NCBI RefSeq assembly: GCF_026460945.1
Contig: NZ_JAOVZV010000010.1
Span: forward strand, 124,001-188,000
DNA: 64,000 nt
From: Chryseobacterium luquanense
GTDB taxonomy: Bacteria; Bacteroidota; Bacteroidia; Flavobacteriales; Weeksellaceae
Direction of reading: 5' to 3'
Shown: positions 1-9,278 of the stretch, one piece after another
How positions within the stretch are numbered: position 1 is the stretch's first letter
How the letters are laid out: every line of letters starts with the position of its first letter
Made by a program: the position numbers and the translations under genes
Notes under the pieces: model-generated
Databases searched by the model: none
Told to the model about the DNA's origin: nothing
What the model saw: the letters and a program-made list of their open reading frames with translations, nothing else

Positions 1-1
1 T

Positions 2-391
2 ACAGTTCTTCAGCTTCAGACTTTACACAGTCAGATTTTTGTGGAAGCAGATAAACAGAAAGTTTCTCAGGTTTTTATTAATTTAATTTCAAATGCCATT
101 CATTACGCCAACAGACAGGAGGCAAAAGTGGTGGTGAAGACAAGTGTTCTCAGAAATAAAGTTCTTATCGAAGTTATCGATAACGGAATGGGAATAAAAG
201 CCGAACTTTTACCAAGAATTTTTGAAAGATTTTACCGTGTAGAAACCAGCAGAAGCCGAAGACAGGGTGGTTCCGGTTTGGGACTTGCCATTGTAAAGCA
301 CATTCTGGAGGCACATAATGAAAATATTACTGTAGAAAGTGTCTACCTTGAAGGGACAAAATTCAGTTTTATGCTCGAAAAAAGTAAATGA
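2..391 (+). CDS. Sensor histidine kinase, C-terminal part (partial, starts before window)
   Basis: The frame is open from base 2, so the gene begins upstream of the window; 129 residues remain. They form the HATPase_c catalytic domain: N box NLISNAIHYA, G1 box DNGMGI, F box FERFYRVE and G2 box GSGLGLAI. This domain binds ATP and phosphorylates the dimerisation-domain histidine, which lies outside the window. The box spacing resembles PhoR-type membrane sensor kinases, but the sensor part and the response regulator are not visible, so the signal cannot be named. A GTG at 41 lies inside the domain and is not a credible start. Confidence 0.9.
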   Translation, partial: TVLQLQTLHSQIFVEADKQKVSQVFINLISNAIHYANRQEAKVVVKTSVLRNKVLIEVIDNGMGIKAELLPRIFERFYRVETSRSRRQGGSGLGLAIVKHILEAHNENITVESVYLEGTKFSFMLEKSK

Positions 392-442
392 TTTTGCGGA
401 ATGTAAGAAAAAAAAAGTTTCTAAAAAATCATTAAATATTTT

Positions 443-471
443 TTTGTGAAATCTCATTTATTATATATTTG
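443..471 (+). promoter_or_regulatory. Flavobacterial-type promoter for the pRiA4b ORF-3-like gene
   Basis: TTTG (443-446), a 17-base spacer and TATATTTG (464-471) match the Bacteroidota primary-sigma pattern TTG-N17-23-TAnnTTTG. The start codon follows at 524, leaving a leader of about 45 bases. Confidence 0.55.
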
Positions 472-523
472 CATCAAGAATTTATCATAATAAATAAAGG
501 CAAAAAGTAATTGAAAAACTGAT

Positions 524-1120
524 ATGGTTTATAAGATCCGTGTAATATTAGATACGAAAGAAGATATTTTCCGCGATGTAGAAATCAAAGGAAAACAAAC
601 ACTCTGGAACTTACATTTGGGAATAAAAAGTGCATTCAATCTTAGTGGAGATGAGTTGTCTACTTTTAATCTTCTCGAAGAAGACGGTACTGTCGTAAAA
701 AGCGTACCTCTTGAAGATATGAGTGATGATGGTGATGGCGAAATTATGTCAGATGTTTACATCGATGAAGCCTTCGAATCTGCAGGTGACAAAGCTCAAT
801 TCCAATATGGATTGCTTGATCTTTGGGAATTTTTCTGCGAGCTTGTAGAAGTGGTAGAAGAAACAAAAGGGGTGAATTATCCGCTTACTGCATACAGATT
901 TGGAAACGCACCACTAAAAGCTCCAAGCAAAAGCGGAAGCGCTGCAGGATCAAAAAACAAAAAATCAGCAATGCCTCTAATGGATGACGATTTTACTTTT
1001 GAGGATGATTTTGGAGGAAGCAGTAGTTTTGTAGATGAAGATGATGATTTTGATGATGAGGAGGAAGATGACTACAACGACGACGTTTTCGATGATGAAG
1101 ACGATGACAACGAAAGATAA
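524..1120 (+). CDS. pRiA4b ORF-3-like (IS1096 TnpR-like) family protein with acidic tail
   Basis: 198 residues. Residues 1-130 resemble the plasmid pRiA4b ORF-3 family (PF07929), often named IS1096 passenger TnpR-like; examples are the early VYKIRVIL strand and QFQYGLLDLWEF. Function is unknown. About residues 155-198 are a low-complexity acidic tail of almost only D and E with a few F and Y, which suggests a soluble protein that binds a basic partner; that is inference. It is a single gene with its own promoter and a strong terminator. No transposase or inverted repeat is nearby, so the family name should not be read as proof of a mobile element. Confidence 0.75.
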   Translation: MVYKIRVILDTKEDIFRDVEIKGKQTLWNLHLGIKSAFNLSGDELSTFNLLEEDGTVVKSVPLEDMSDDGDGEIMSDVYIDEAFESAGDKAQFQYGLLDLWEFFCELVEVVEETKGVNYPLTAYRFGNAPLKAPSKSGSAAGSKNKKSAMPLMDDDFTFEDDFGGSSSFVDEDDDFDDEEEDDYNDDVFDDEDDDNER

Positions 1121-1131
1121 AAATTAAATAT

Positions 1132-1160
1132 AACCCTGAACTAAAAATTCAGGGTTTTTT
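1132..1160 (+). terminator. Rho-independent terminator
   Basis: Nine-base perfect stem AACCCTGAA / TTCAGGGTT, seven-base loop, then a T-run. It ends the pRiA4b ORF-3-like transcript. Confidence 0.9.
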
Positions 1161-1254
1161 GTTTCAATTAAATTTAAAACTCAATTCCTTATTTTTGTAA
1201 TTAAGTTCTTAGTTAAACTGATTTACTAAACAGAAATGTTTATTAAATTTTAAA

Positions 1255-2535
1255 ATGAAAATGAATATGGATTTACCTCAAGATTGGAAACATACCACCA
1301 ATATATACGAAGTCAACGTAAGACAATATACCAAAGAAGGCACTTTCAGAGCATTTGAAAAAGAAATGCCACGACTGAAAAACATGGGCGTAAAAACCTT
1401 GTGGTTTATGCCAATTACTCCGATTGCACAGCAAAATAAAAAAGGAAGTCTGGGAAGTCCTTATGCATCTTCGGATTTCACATCAATCAATCCTGAATTC
1501 GGAACGATGGATGATTTTATACATCTGGTCAATAAAGCGCATCGATTAGGCTTAAAAGTAATTATTGATTGGGTTGCCAATCACACAGGTTGGGATCATG
1601 TTTGGACGAAAACCAATCCTGAGTTTTATTTACAAGAAAACGACACTTTCAAAATGGCTTCCGGAATGGATGACATCATCGAACTGGATTACCAAAATAA
1701 AGAAATGCGTCAAAAAATGATTGATGCAATGAAATTTTGGATTGAAAAAACAGATATCGACGGTTTCAGATGTGATTTGGCTTCTTGGGTTGAAGTTGAT
1801 TTTTGGCAGGAAGCAAGACCGGAGGTTGAAAAAATAAAACCTCTTTTTTGGATTGGTGAATTTGATGAATTGGAAAGTCCGGAATATGGGAAAGTTTTCG
1901 ATGCAAGCTATTCTTGGAAATGGATGCACAAATCAGCTGATTTTTATAAAAATAATGAACCGATTAGCGAACTTGTAGATTTACTCAAAAAATATTCTCA
2001 AATTGGAGATTCTTCAATGAGAGCCTGGTTTACAACCAATCATGACGAAAATTCTTGGAATGGAACAGAATATGAAAAGTACGGTGATATTACAAAACCT
2101 ATGGCAATATTTTCTGCAACCTGGAACGGAATTCCATTATTGTATTCAGGACAGGAACTTCCCAATGTAAAAAGATTAGAATTTTTTGAAAAAGACCCAA
2201 TAGAATGGACAAATAATTGTGAGATGGCTGATTTTTATAAAACTTTATTAGATTTAAAATCTTCAAATCCAGCTTTAAGAGGCGGCGATTCAAATATTGT
2301 TACTTATCTGTTAAATACCTCTTCGAACGATAAAATTTTCGCTTACATTAGAAAGAATAAATGGGATGAAGTTTTAGTAGTACTCAATTTTTCAAAAGAA
2401 AATGTTGAGTTTACCATTGAAGATGAAAATGTATCAGGAGTTTTTAAAAACGTTTATGATAAGAAGAAAAGAGATTTCAGTAATAATAAGAATTTCAGTT
2501 TCAAAGTTTCCGATTATGCTGTTTTTGAAAAATAA
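1255..2535 (+). CDS. GH13 alpha-amylase family glycoside hydrolase
   Basis: 426 residues, cytoplasmic by lack of a signal peptide. All four GH13 conserved regions are present: DWVANH (105-110), GFRCD with nucleophile Asp174, GEFDE with acid/base Glu202, and NHD with transition-state Asp264. It should cleave or transfer alpha-linked glucosides of maltodextrin type; exact specificity cannot be read. It is shorter than secreted amylases and has only a short C-terminal beta domain. A -7-like box TATTTTTG lies at 1190-1197. Met3 and Met5 are alternative starts; the first ATG is used here. Confidence 0.88.
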   Translation: MKMNMDLPQDWKHTTNIYEVNVRQYTKEGTFRAFEKEMPRLKNMGVKTLWFMPITPIAQQNKKGSLGSPYASSDFTSINPEFGTMDDFIHLVNKAHRLGLKVIIDWVANHTGWDHVWTKTNPEFYLQENDTFKMASGMDDIIELDYQNKEMRQKMIDAMKFWIEKTDIDGFRCDLASWVEVDFWQEARPEVEKIKPLFWIGEFDELESPEYGKVFDASYSWKWMHKSADFYKNNEPISELVDLLKKYSQIGDSSMRAWFTTNHDENSWNGTEYEKYGDITKPMAIFSATWNGIPLLYSGQELPNVKRLEFFEKDPIEWTNNCEMADFYKTLLDLKSSNPALRGGDSNIVTYLLNTSSNDKIFAYIRKNKWDEVLVVLNFSKENVEFTIEDENVSGVFKNVYDKKKRDFSNNKNFSFKVSDYAVFEK

Positions 2536-2607
2536 ATTTAAAAAAGTTATGTAAAGAAAATCTTTTAAGATTAAATCAAAAAATATAACTTTAAAATGAT
2601 CAATAGG

Positions 2608-2654
2608 AGCGGACTTTAGTCCGCTTTTTAATTAATTTAACAAAGGCTTTAGCC
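2608..2654. repeat. Paired palindromes of the CTTTAG type in an intergenic region
   Basis: A perfect hairpin AGCGGACT-TT-AGTCCGCT (2608-2625) is followed 19 bases later by the small palindrome GGCTTTAGCC (2645-2654), ten bases before the next start codon. The same arrangement, with an eroded first palindrome, occurs at 46427-46470, so it is probably an interspersed element. The first hairpin runs into TTTTT and may also end the GH13 transcript. Confidence 0.6.
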
Positions 2655-2664
2655 AAATTTAAAT

Positions 2665-3105
2665 ATGAACAAATCTTCACTTATTGATAGTATTAAACTA
2701 AAACTCTCCGAAAAAATCCAAAATTTCGAGAAATTGATTGCCGAAACCCGTGCATCAAGCAACGACACGAAAAGTTCGATGGGCGACAAATATGAAACGG
2801 GAAGAGAAATGCTTCAGCAGGAAATCAACAATCTGCAAGTTCAGCTGAATGAGATTTTGAAACAAAAAGATTTCCTCAAAACTGTTTTGCCAAAACCAAA
2901 TGACAAAGCTGAAAAAGGCGCTATCGTGAAAACAGAGAAAGGTTTGTTTTTTATTTCTGTTTCCTTAGGAGAAATTAAAATTGATAATGAGAAAATTATT
3001 TGTATTTCGCCGGAATCTCCTTTGGCAAAAGCGATGAATGGAAAACAGAAAGGTGAAGTTTTTTCTTTAAACAATATCAGTCAAAAAATTGAGGAAATTA
3101 AATAA
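2665..3105 (+). CDS. GreA/GreB-like protein (coiled coil plus C-terminal Gre domain)
   Basis: 146 residues. Residues 1-75 form a charged, helical, probable coiled-coil hairpin with GDKYETGREM near its tip. Residues 85-146 resemble the GreA/GreB C-terminal domain, with ISPESPLAKAMNGKQKGEV matching the Gre pattern SPLGxALxGkkxGD. Gre factors insert the coiled coil into the RNA polymerase secondary channel to rescue backtracked complexes. This variant is divergent and could instead be an inhibitor-type channel binder. Database entries of this kind are sometimes mislabelled 3-oxoacyl-ACP synthase (recalled, not checked); nothing here supports that. Confidence 0.6.
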   Translation: MNKSSLIDSIKLKLSEKIQNFEKLIAETRASSNDTKSSMGDKYETGREMLQQEINNLQVQLNEILKQKDFLKTVLPKPNDKAEKGAIVKTEKGLFFISVSLGEIKIDNEKIICISPESPLAKAMNGKQKGEVFSLNNISQKIEEIK

Positions 3106-3236
3106 CTAATTTTGAAATAAAAAAAACATTGTTTCAAAAAGAAACATTTATGAAATAATTAACTGTTAGAGACGTTTGCTTTGCATTATTATTGCTTTAA
3201 ATAATCCATCAACAAACAAATAAAATTTCATTTATT

Positions 3237-3986
3237 ATGAAAATTCTAAACAATAAAGTGGCTTTGGTTACAGGAGCAGGTTCAGGAATTGGTCTTGCCA
3301 TCGCAAAATTATATGCTAAAGAAGGTGCAAAAGTTATCGTTTCTGACATTAATGAAGAGCATGGGAAATCAGCCGTTGAAGAAATAAAATCTGAAGCCGG
3401 AGAAGCGACTTTTATTAAAGCAGACACTTCAAATCCTGAACAAGTAGAAGCACTTGTCAACGCTACAGTTGAAACGTACGGAAGATTAGATATTGCCTGC
3501 AACAATGCGGGAATTGGTGGCGAACAATCAACAACAGGAGATTACAGCATCGACAGCTGGAAAAAAGTTTTGAACGTAAATCTAGACGGTGTTTTCTACG
3601 GCTGCAAATATGAACTGACTCAAATGGAAAAAAATGGTGGCGGTGTCATCGTAAACATTGCTTCGATTCATGGAACGGTTGCAGCGCCTCTTTCATCAGC
3701 TTACACTGCTGCAAAACACGCGGTTGTCGGTCTTTCAAAAAATATCGGCGCTGAGTACGGACAAAAAAATATCCGTTGCAACGCTGTTGGACCAGGTTAT
3801 ATAGAAACGCCTCTTTTGGAAAGTGCAAGTGGTGATATGAAGCAAGCTTTAATTGCCAAACACCCAATGGGAAGACTGGGTACATCTGAGGAAGTTGCAG
3901 AATTGGTTCTTTTCTTAAGCTCAGATAAGTCGTCTTTTATGACAGGAGGTTATTATCTTGTTGATGGCGGTTATACAGCGGTTTAA
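3237..3986 (+). CDS. Short-chain dehydrogenase/reductase (classical SDR)
   Basis: 249 residues, the usual classical SDR length. Cofactor motif TGAGSGIG (12-19), NNAG (89-92), catalytic Ser143, Tyr156 and Lys160 (YTAAK) are all present. Asp37 at the end of the second strand favours NAD(H) over NADP(H). The C-terminal VDGGY is typical. The substrate is unknown; relatives include glucose 1-dehydrogenases and 3-oxoacyl-ACP reductases. It is monocistronic, with a terminator downstream. Confidence 0.88.
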   Translation: MKILNNKVALVTGAGSGIGLAIAKLYAKEGAKVIVSDINEEHGKSAVEEIKSEAGEATFIKADTSNPEQVEALVNATVETYGRLDIACNNAGIGGEQSTTGDYSIDSWKKVLNVNLDGVFYGCKYELTQMEKNGGGVIVNIASIHGTVAAPLSSAYTAAKHAVVGLSKNIGAEYGQKNIRCNAVGPGYIETPLLESASGDMKQALIAKHPMGRLGTSEEVAELVLFLSSDKSSFMTGGYYLVDGGYTAV

Positions 3987-4010
3987 AATTTAGAAATACA
4001 AATTTCAGGA

Positions 4011-4039
4011 AGCATTCACTTTTGGTGGATGCTTTTTTT
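4011..4039 (+). terminator. Rho-independent terminator after the SDR gene
   Basis: AGCATTCAC pairs with GTGGATGCT (one G-T pair), followed by seven T. Confidence 0.85.
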
Positions 4040-4118
4040 CTATCACTAATATTTGTCTTTTTGACTGATTTTTAAATTTAAAATTCTTTATTTTGTAATC
4101 CTAATTATTAGCTTCAAA

Positions 4119-4913
4119 ATGCAAAACTATCTCGATTTACTTCAGCATATTTTAGATAACGGAACCGATAAAACCGACAGGACCGGAACTGGAACCCGAA
4201 GCGTTTTTGGTTACCAATTGCGTTATGATTTGTCGAAAGGATTTCCTTTGGTAACGACTAAAAAGGTTCACTTAAAATCTATTATTTATGAATTGCTTTG
4301 GTTCATTAAAGGTGATACAAATACTAAATATCTTACGGATAATGGAGTTTCTATTTGGAACGAATGGGCAGATGAAAATGGAGATTTAGGTCCTGTTTAT
4401 GGCGCACAATGGAGAAGCTGGAACGGAGCCGATGGAAAAGTGGTTGACCAGTTTTCGGAAGTGATTGAGCAAATCAAAAAAAATCCTGATTCCAGAAGAT
4501 TGATTGTTTCTGCCTGGAATGCTGCAGAAATCCCGAATATGGCTTTAGCACCTTGTCACGCTTTGTTTCAGTTTTATGTAGCGGATGGAAAATTGTCGCT
4601 TCAATTGTATCAGAGAAGTGCAGATGTTTTCTTGGGAGTTCCTTTCAATATTGCAAGTTATGCCCTCTTATTGATGATGGTGGCGCAGGTTACAGGACTT
4701 GAAGTTGGCGATTATGTTCACACTTTTGGAGATGTTCATATTTACAATAATCATTTCGAGCAAGTTAATAGACAGCTTTCCAGAGAAACGAGACCTTTGC
4801 CTACAATGAAACTGAATCCTGAAATCAAAGATATTTTTGATTTTGACTTTGAAGATTTTACTTTGGAAAATTATGACCCGCATCCGGGGATTAAAGCGCC
4901 TGTGGCGATATAA
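4119..4913 (+). CDS. thyA: Thymidylate synthase
   Basis: 264 residues, identical in length to the E. coli enzyme. It methylates dUMP to dTMP using methylene-tetrahydrofolate. DRTGTGT is near the N-terminus, the catalytic cysteine is Cys146 in APCHALFQF, and the dUMP-binding block reads [19 protein letters not shown]. The usual Cys of RSCDVFLG is Ala here; that residue is not catalytic. The C-terminus ends in PVAI as expected. The dihydrofolate reductase gene that often follows thyA is absent. Confidence 0.97.
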   Translation: MQNYLDLLQHILDNGTDKTDRTGTGTRSVFGYQLRYDLSKGFPLVTTKKVHLKSIIYELLWFIKGDTNTKYLTDNGVSIWNEWADENGDLGPVYGAQWRSWNGADGKVVDQFSEVIEQIKKNPDSRRLIVSAWNAAEIPNMALAPCHALFQFYVADGKLSLQLYQRSADVFLGVPFNIASYALLLMMVAQVTGLEVGDYVHTFGDVHIYNNHFEQVNRQLSRETRPLPTMKLNPEIKDIFDFDFEDFTLENYDPHPGIKAPVAI

Positions 4914-4921
4914 TAAAAATT

Positions 4922-4952
4922 AAAAAGTGAAGTACAAAGCTTCACTTTTTTT
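4922..4952 (+). terminator. Rho-independent terminator after thyA
   Basis: AAAAAGTGAAG pairs perfectly with CTTCACTTTTT around a seven-base loop, and the T-run continues. Confidence 0.9.
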
Positions 4953-4986
4953 GTAACTTTCAGCCTTAAATTTCAACTTATCCACT

Positions 4987-5205
4987 ATGAAATCACTTAA
5001 AATCAATATTGAAGAAAATACCGATGTTGAAAAATTAAAAGAGCTTTTGCTGCAGGTAAAAGGAATTAATCATATCGAAATTATCGACGATGAAAACCCG
5101 GAAAGTGAACTGAAGAAAGCTTTCGCAAAAACAAAAGAACAGTTGAAAAAAGGTGATTACGAAACATTAGTCAGCGATATTTTTGACATTTTAATAAAAA
5201 AATAA
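4987..5205 (+). CDS. Small hypothetical protein, 72 residues
   Basis: A short acidic/basic protein with a predicted beta-alpha start (SLKINIEEN, then a helix and the strand HIEIIDDE) and a C-terminal helix. It resembles the small unlabelled 'antitoxin component' proteins of Bacteroidota, but no toxin gene is adjacent and no DNA-binding motif is clear. It sits alone between thyA and the aminopeptidase gene. Function unknown. Confidence 0.6.
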   Translation: MKSLKINIEENTDVEKLKELLLQVKGINHIEIIDDENPESELKKAFAKTKEQLKKGDYETLVSDIFDILIKK

Positions 5206-5272
5206 TTCTAAAATAATAAAGTAAGCTCCAGAATATTGAGGTATTTTGAACGCTGAGTTTAAATAAATAATA

Positions 5273-7783
5273 ATGAAAAAGGCCATTTTATCGATTGCAA
5301 TACTGGGAGTTTTATTCTCTGCAAATGTATCTGCACAAACAGAAACTTCAGGAAGAGAAAAAATCTACAGAGCAACACATACAAAAGTTACTGAGCTTAA
5401 ACACACCAAATTAAAAGTAAACTTTGATTATCAGAAGGAACAGATGAATGGTGAAGAATGGTTAACAGCTTCTCCGTATTTTTATGCTTCGAACGAGTTG
5501 ATTCTTGATGCAAAAGGAATGTTGATTCACGAAGTGGCTTTAGACAATAACGGTAAAAAATCACCTTTAAAATTTGACTATAAAGATGATGTTCTAAAGA
5601 TAAATTTAGATAAAACGTATACGAAAAATCAGGATTATACAGTTTATATCAAGTACACTTCTCGCCCGAATGAGGTAAAACAGAAAGGAAGTGCCGCAAT
5701 TAATGACGCAAAAGGATTGTATTTTATTAATGCTCAAGGAAAAGATGCTGATAAACCCACACAAATCTGGACTCAAGGTGAAACAGAATCTTCTTCAGCT
5801 TGGTTCCCGACAATTGACAGACCGAATCAAAAGACTACTCAGGAAATCTTTATGACGGTTCCAGACAAATATGTCACTCTTTCAAACGGAATTTTAAAAG
5901 ATTCAAAAAAAGAATCCAACGGTGAAAGAACAGACCATTGGGTGATGGATAAAAGGCATTCAACCTATCTTTTCTTTATGGGAGTTGGTGAATATGCGGT
6001 TGTAAAAGATAAATGGAAAAACATTCCCGTAGATTATTATATCGAAAAAGAATACGAACCGTACGCAAAACAGATTTACGGAAATACTCCGGAAATGATT
6101 GATTTTTTCTCTAAAAAATTGGGTTACGATTATCCTTGGGCGAAATATTCGCAAATTTCAGGTAGAGATTATGTAAGTGGCGCAATGGAAAATACAACTG
6201 CTACGCTTCACGGAAGTGATATTTTACAAAAACCAGGACAATTAATCGACGAAAATAAATGGGAAGATACCATCGCTCACGAATTATTCCACCATTGGTT
6301 CGGAGATTTGGTTACAGCCGAAAGCTGGAGTAATTTGACTGTCAATGAATCTTTTGCTAACTATTCAGAATATCTTTGGAACGAGTTTAAATACGGAAAA
6401 GATCAGGCAGATTATCATCAGATGGAAGATGTGAATCATTACATTCACAATCCTTCAGATTTCAAAAAAAACTTGGTAAGATTTGATTATGGCTCTCGTG
6501 AAGACGTTTTTGACTTAGTTACCTATCAAAAAGGTGGCGGAATTCTTCACATGTTGAGAAATTATCTTGGCGATGAGGCCTTTTTTGCAGGAATCACAGA
6601 TTATCTAAAAACCAACGAATTTAAAAATGCTGAAGCACATCAATTAAGATTATCATTTGAAAAAGTTTCGGGCAAAGATTTAAACTGGTTCTTTAATCAG
6701 TGGTATTTCGGAAGCGGAAATCCGAAATTGAGCTATACAACTTCTTATGAACCCGTAAAAAAACAGGTTACGGTTAGTTTGAATCAGTCTCAGGATTTAC
6801 CATTTGAATTTCCCTTAGCAATTGATGTTTATGACAACGGAAAACCTAAAAGATATAATGTTTGGGCAAACGCAACGGCAAAAAACTCATTCACTTTTGA
6901 TTCGTCTAAAAATCCAGATTTAATCAATATTAATTCAGATGGGGTTTTGCTTGCTGATATTACAGATTCTAAAACTCCGGAGCAGAATTTACTACAATTT
7001 TCAGGTTCGAAAGAATTTAAAAGTAAATATATTGCTCTAGATGGTATTAAAGATCAGGTTGGAAAAAATCCTGCGGCTACAAAATTATTGGCTGCAGCTT
7101 TAAAAGATCCTTTTTTCAGAATCAGAATTAAAGCTTTGGAATTAATGGATTTAAGTATTCCTGAGCAGATGAAAGCTCTTGGAAGTGATGTTGAAAAATT
7201 AGCTTCAAATGATCCTAAAACTTTAGTTCAAGGTGCTGCAATTGCTGCTTTGTCGAAAACAAAAGATAAAAAATATGTTCCGATTTTTGAAAAAGGAATT
7301 AATGCGATTTCCAATTCGGTAAAGGTAAATTCAGTGGCTGCAATTGTTACCGTAGATCCTTCAAAAGTTAATGCATTAGCTGATAAAATTGATTTAGAGG
7401 GTGCTTCTGAAGAAATGTTGAATCAATTGTTACCCATTGTGGTTAAAAATAAAGTGACTTCACAAATGGCAAATATTACTCCTGTTGCTGCTTTCTATCC
7501 TTTTATCAAATTTCAAAACCCTGAATTGGGGAAAGTTGCAGAAGAAGGTTATAATTGGATTATGTCTTCTGATAATTTAAAAGCCACTGAAAATATCACT
7601 AAAATTTTAGATCAGGCTAAAGGACAAATGGGAGATAATCCGCAAGTAAAAATGATGATTTCTCAAATGCTGAAAGACGGTTTAAATAAAAAAATGGAAC
7701 TTCTTAAACAAAATCCACAAAAAGCTTCAAGTATCAATCCGCAGATTGATGCTATTAATAAGGCAATTGAAAATTTTAAATAG
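5273..7783 (+). CDS. Exported M1 family metallopeptidase (aminopeptidase N-like)
   Basis: 836 residues. A signal peptide ends in VSAQ at about residue 22. The exopeptidase motif GAMEN (303-307) and the zinc site HELFH-X18-E (His336, His340, Glu359; Glu337 as base) are intact. About residues 590-836 are helical and probably form the HEAT/ARM-like C-terminal domain of the M1 family. It removes N-terminal residues from peptides in the periplasm or at the cell surface; no T9SS sorting domain is present. It is a single gene with a terminator after it. Confidence 0.93.
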   Translation: MKKAILSIAILGVLFSANVSAQTETSGREKIYRATHTKVTELKHTKLKVNFDYQKEQMNGEEWLTASPYFYASNELILDAKGMLIHEVALDNNGKKSPLKFDYKDDVLKINLDKTYTKNQDYTVYIKYTSRPNEVKQKGSAAINDAKGLYFINAQGKDADKPTQIWTQGETESSSAWFPTIDRPNQKTTQEIFMTVPDKYVTLSNGILKDSKKESNGERTDHWVMDKRHSTYLFFMGVGEYAVVKDKWKNIPVDYYIEKEYEPYAKQIYGNTPEMIDFFSKKLGYDYPWAKYSQISGRDYVSGAMENTTATLHGSDILQKPGQLIDENKWEDTIAHELFHHWFGDLVTAESWSNLTVNESFANYSEYLWNEFKYGKDQADYHQMEDVNHYIHNPSDFKKNLVRFDYGSREDVFDLVTYQKGGGILHMLRNYLGDEAFFAGITDYLKTNEFKNAEAHQLRLSFEKVSGKDLNWFFNQWYFGSGNPKLSYTTSYEPVKKQVTVSLNQSQDLPFEFPLAIDVYDNGKPKRYNVWANATAKNSFTFDSSKNPDLININSDGVLLADITDSKTPEQNLLQFSGSKEFKSKYIALDGIKDQVGKNPAATKLLAAALKDPFFRIRIKALELMDLSIPEQMKALGSDVEKLASNDPKTLVQGAAIAALSKTKDKKYVPIFEKGINAISNSVKVNSVAAIVTVDPSKVNALADKIDLEGASEEMLNQLLPIVVKNKVTSQMANITPVAAFYPFIKFQNPELGKVAEEGYNWIMSSDNLKATENITKILDQAKGQMGDNPQVKMMISQMLKDGLNKKMELLKQNPQKASSINPQIDAINKAIENFK

Positions 7784-7803
7784 TTAAATCTTATATTAAT
7801 ACT

Positions 7804-7831
7804 AAAGCATCTCCATCGAGATGCTTTTTTT
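7804..7831 (+). terminator. Rho-independent terminator after the M1 peptidase gene
   Basis: Ten-base perfect stem AAAGCATCTC / GAGATGCTTT, four-base loop and T-run. Confidence 0.9.
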
Positions 7832-7910
7832 GTTTAATCATCAAAAATTTAGACGATTTTACTGTCTTTTTTATAACATCTTTCATAAATTAGTTTAAAA
7901 TTTAACGATT

Positions 7911-9239
7911 ATGGGTTTTGGAATTGAGGCAGCGAGTTATTATGTGCCTTCTTTGTATTTGGAAATTAAAGATTTAGCAGAAAAAAGAGGAATTGAACCG
8001 GCAAAATTAGAGAAAGGTTTAGGTTTACATAAAATGGGTTTCCCGGATGTTCATGAAGATGCAGCAACTTTTGCGGCTGAAGCTTTACTCAAATTAATCA
8101 GAGACTACGAAATCAACCCAAAAGATATTTCAAGAATTTATTTAGGTACAGAGAGCGCAATCGATGCCGCAAAACCTACTGCTTCCTACGCAATGCAGAT
8201 GGTAGAAAAGGTCTTAGAATCTGAGTTTGGTGAAAGATGTTTCAAAAACTGTGATGTCGTGGATCTGACTTTTGCCTGTATTGGTGCAGTAGATGCACTT
8301 CACAACTCTCTGGATTTTGTGAGAGTAAATCCTGATAAAAAAGCGATTGTCATCGCAAGTGATTATGCAAAATACGAGTTGGCTTCTTCAGGTGAATATA
8401 CTCAGGGTGGCGGTGCTGTTTCTTTGTTGATCTCTGCAAAACCTGATTTAATTGAAATTGAAAATCATTGGGGAGTCGCTACAGAAAGTGTTTTTGATTT
8501 CTTTAAACCAAGAAGGCATTTTAAAAAGGATGATTTGACAAATGCTCCTGGAAACTTTCCAGATAAAATCGAAATTTTCACAGATGAGCCGGTTTTTGAC
8601 GGACAGTATTCCAATCAGTGTTATCAGGACAGAATCAGAGAAGCGTACGAACATTATAAAGAAGTTTCAGGTAAAGAAAAACCTTATCAAAACTGGAAAT
8701 ATTTAATCTTCCATCTTCCTTACGCATTCCATGGAAAGAGAGTTTTTACTGAAATTTACAGCTTAGAAAACGGACTTTCCTACTCGAATCCTGAAGAACA
8801 GAAAGCGGTAGCAAAATCTGAAGATTATTTAAAATTTATCAGTGAAAAGATCGAAAAAACACAGCGTGCATCGTCTGAGATAGGAAACATGTACACCGCT
8901 TCGATTTTTATGGCCTTACTTTCAGGCTTACAGACTTCTTTTAGTGAAAAAGAAGAATTGGCGGGACAGGAAATAGGATTTTTAGGGTATGGAAGCGGTT
9001 CAAAATCTAAAGTTTTTGCCGGAAAAGTATCTGAAAACTGGAAAACCGTCGTTGAAAAATGGAACTTATTTGAAAATTTGAATGAACGTTTAGCTATTGA
9101 TTTTGATACGTATGAAAAACTCCACAGAAAACAGCTTGAACATTCTGTAAATCCTGAGTACACTGGTTTTGGATTAGAGTCTGTCGAACATGAAAATCCT
9201 GTCTTATTAGGAGCAAGATATTACGGTTTTAAAGAATAA
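7911..9239 (+). CDS. Hydroxymethylglutaryl-CoA synthase family protein
   Basis: 442 residues, HMG-CoA synthase fold. The nucleophilic cysteine is Cys123 in LTFACIGAVDAL. The His-containing block HLPYAFHGK (from His268) and the C-terminal GYGSGSKS are in place. It should condense acetyl-CoA with acetoacetyl-CoA as the committed step of the mevalonate isoprenoid route, which flavobacteria use. No other mevalonate gene is in the window. A polyketide-type HMGS is less likely because no ACP or decarboxylase genes are near. Confidence 0.88.
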   Translation: MGFGIEAASYYVPSLYLEIKDLAEKRGIEPAKLEKGLGLHKMGFPDVHEDAATFAAEALLKLIRDYEINPKDISRIYLGTESAIDAAKPTASYAMQMVEKVLESEFGERCFKNCDVVDLTFACIGAVDALHNSLDFVRVNPDKKAIVIASDYAKYELASSGEYTQGGGAVSLLISAKPDLIEIENHWGVATESVFDFFKPRRHFKKDDLTNAPGNFPDKIEIFTDEPVFDGQYSNQCYQDRIREAYEHYKEVSGKEKPYQNWKYLIFHLPYAFHGKRVFTEIYSLENGLSYSNPEEQKAVAKSEDYLKFISEKIEKTQRASSEIGNMYTASIFMALLSGLQTSFSEKEELAGQEIGFLGYGSGSKSKVFAGKVSENWKTVVEKWNLFENLNERLAIDFDTYEKLHRKQLEHSVNPEYTGFGLESVEHENPVLLGARYYGFKE

Positions 9240-9250
9240 AGAATTACAGG

Positions 9251-9277
9251 AAGCATCTCATTGAGGTGCTTTTTTTA
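9251..9277 (+). terminator. Rho-independent terminator after HMG-CoA synthase
   Basis: AGCATCTC / GAGGTGCT stem with three-base loop and seven T. It lies two bases before the stop of the convergent araC-type gene. Confidence 0.8.
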
Positions 9278-9278
9278 G

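Noticed and set aside
524..1120. Insertion sequence suggested by the IS1096/pRiA4b family name
   Set aside because: No transposase, terminal inverted repeats or target duplication nearby.
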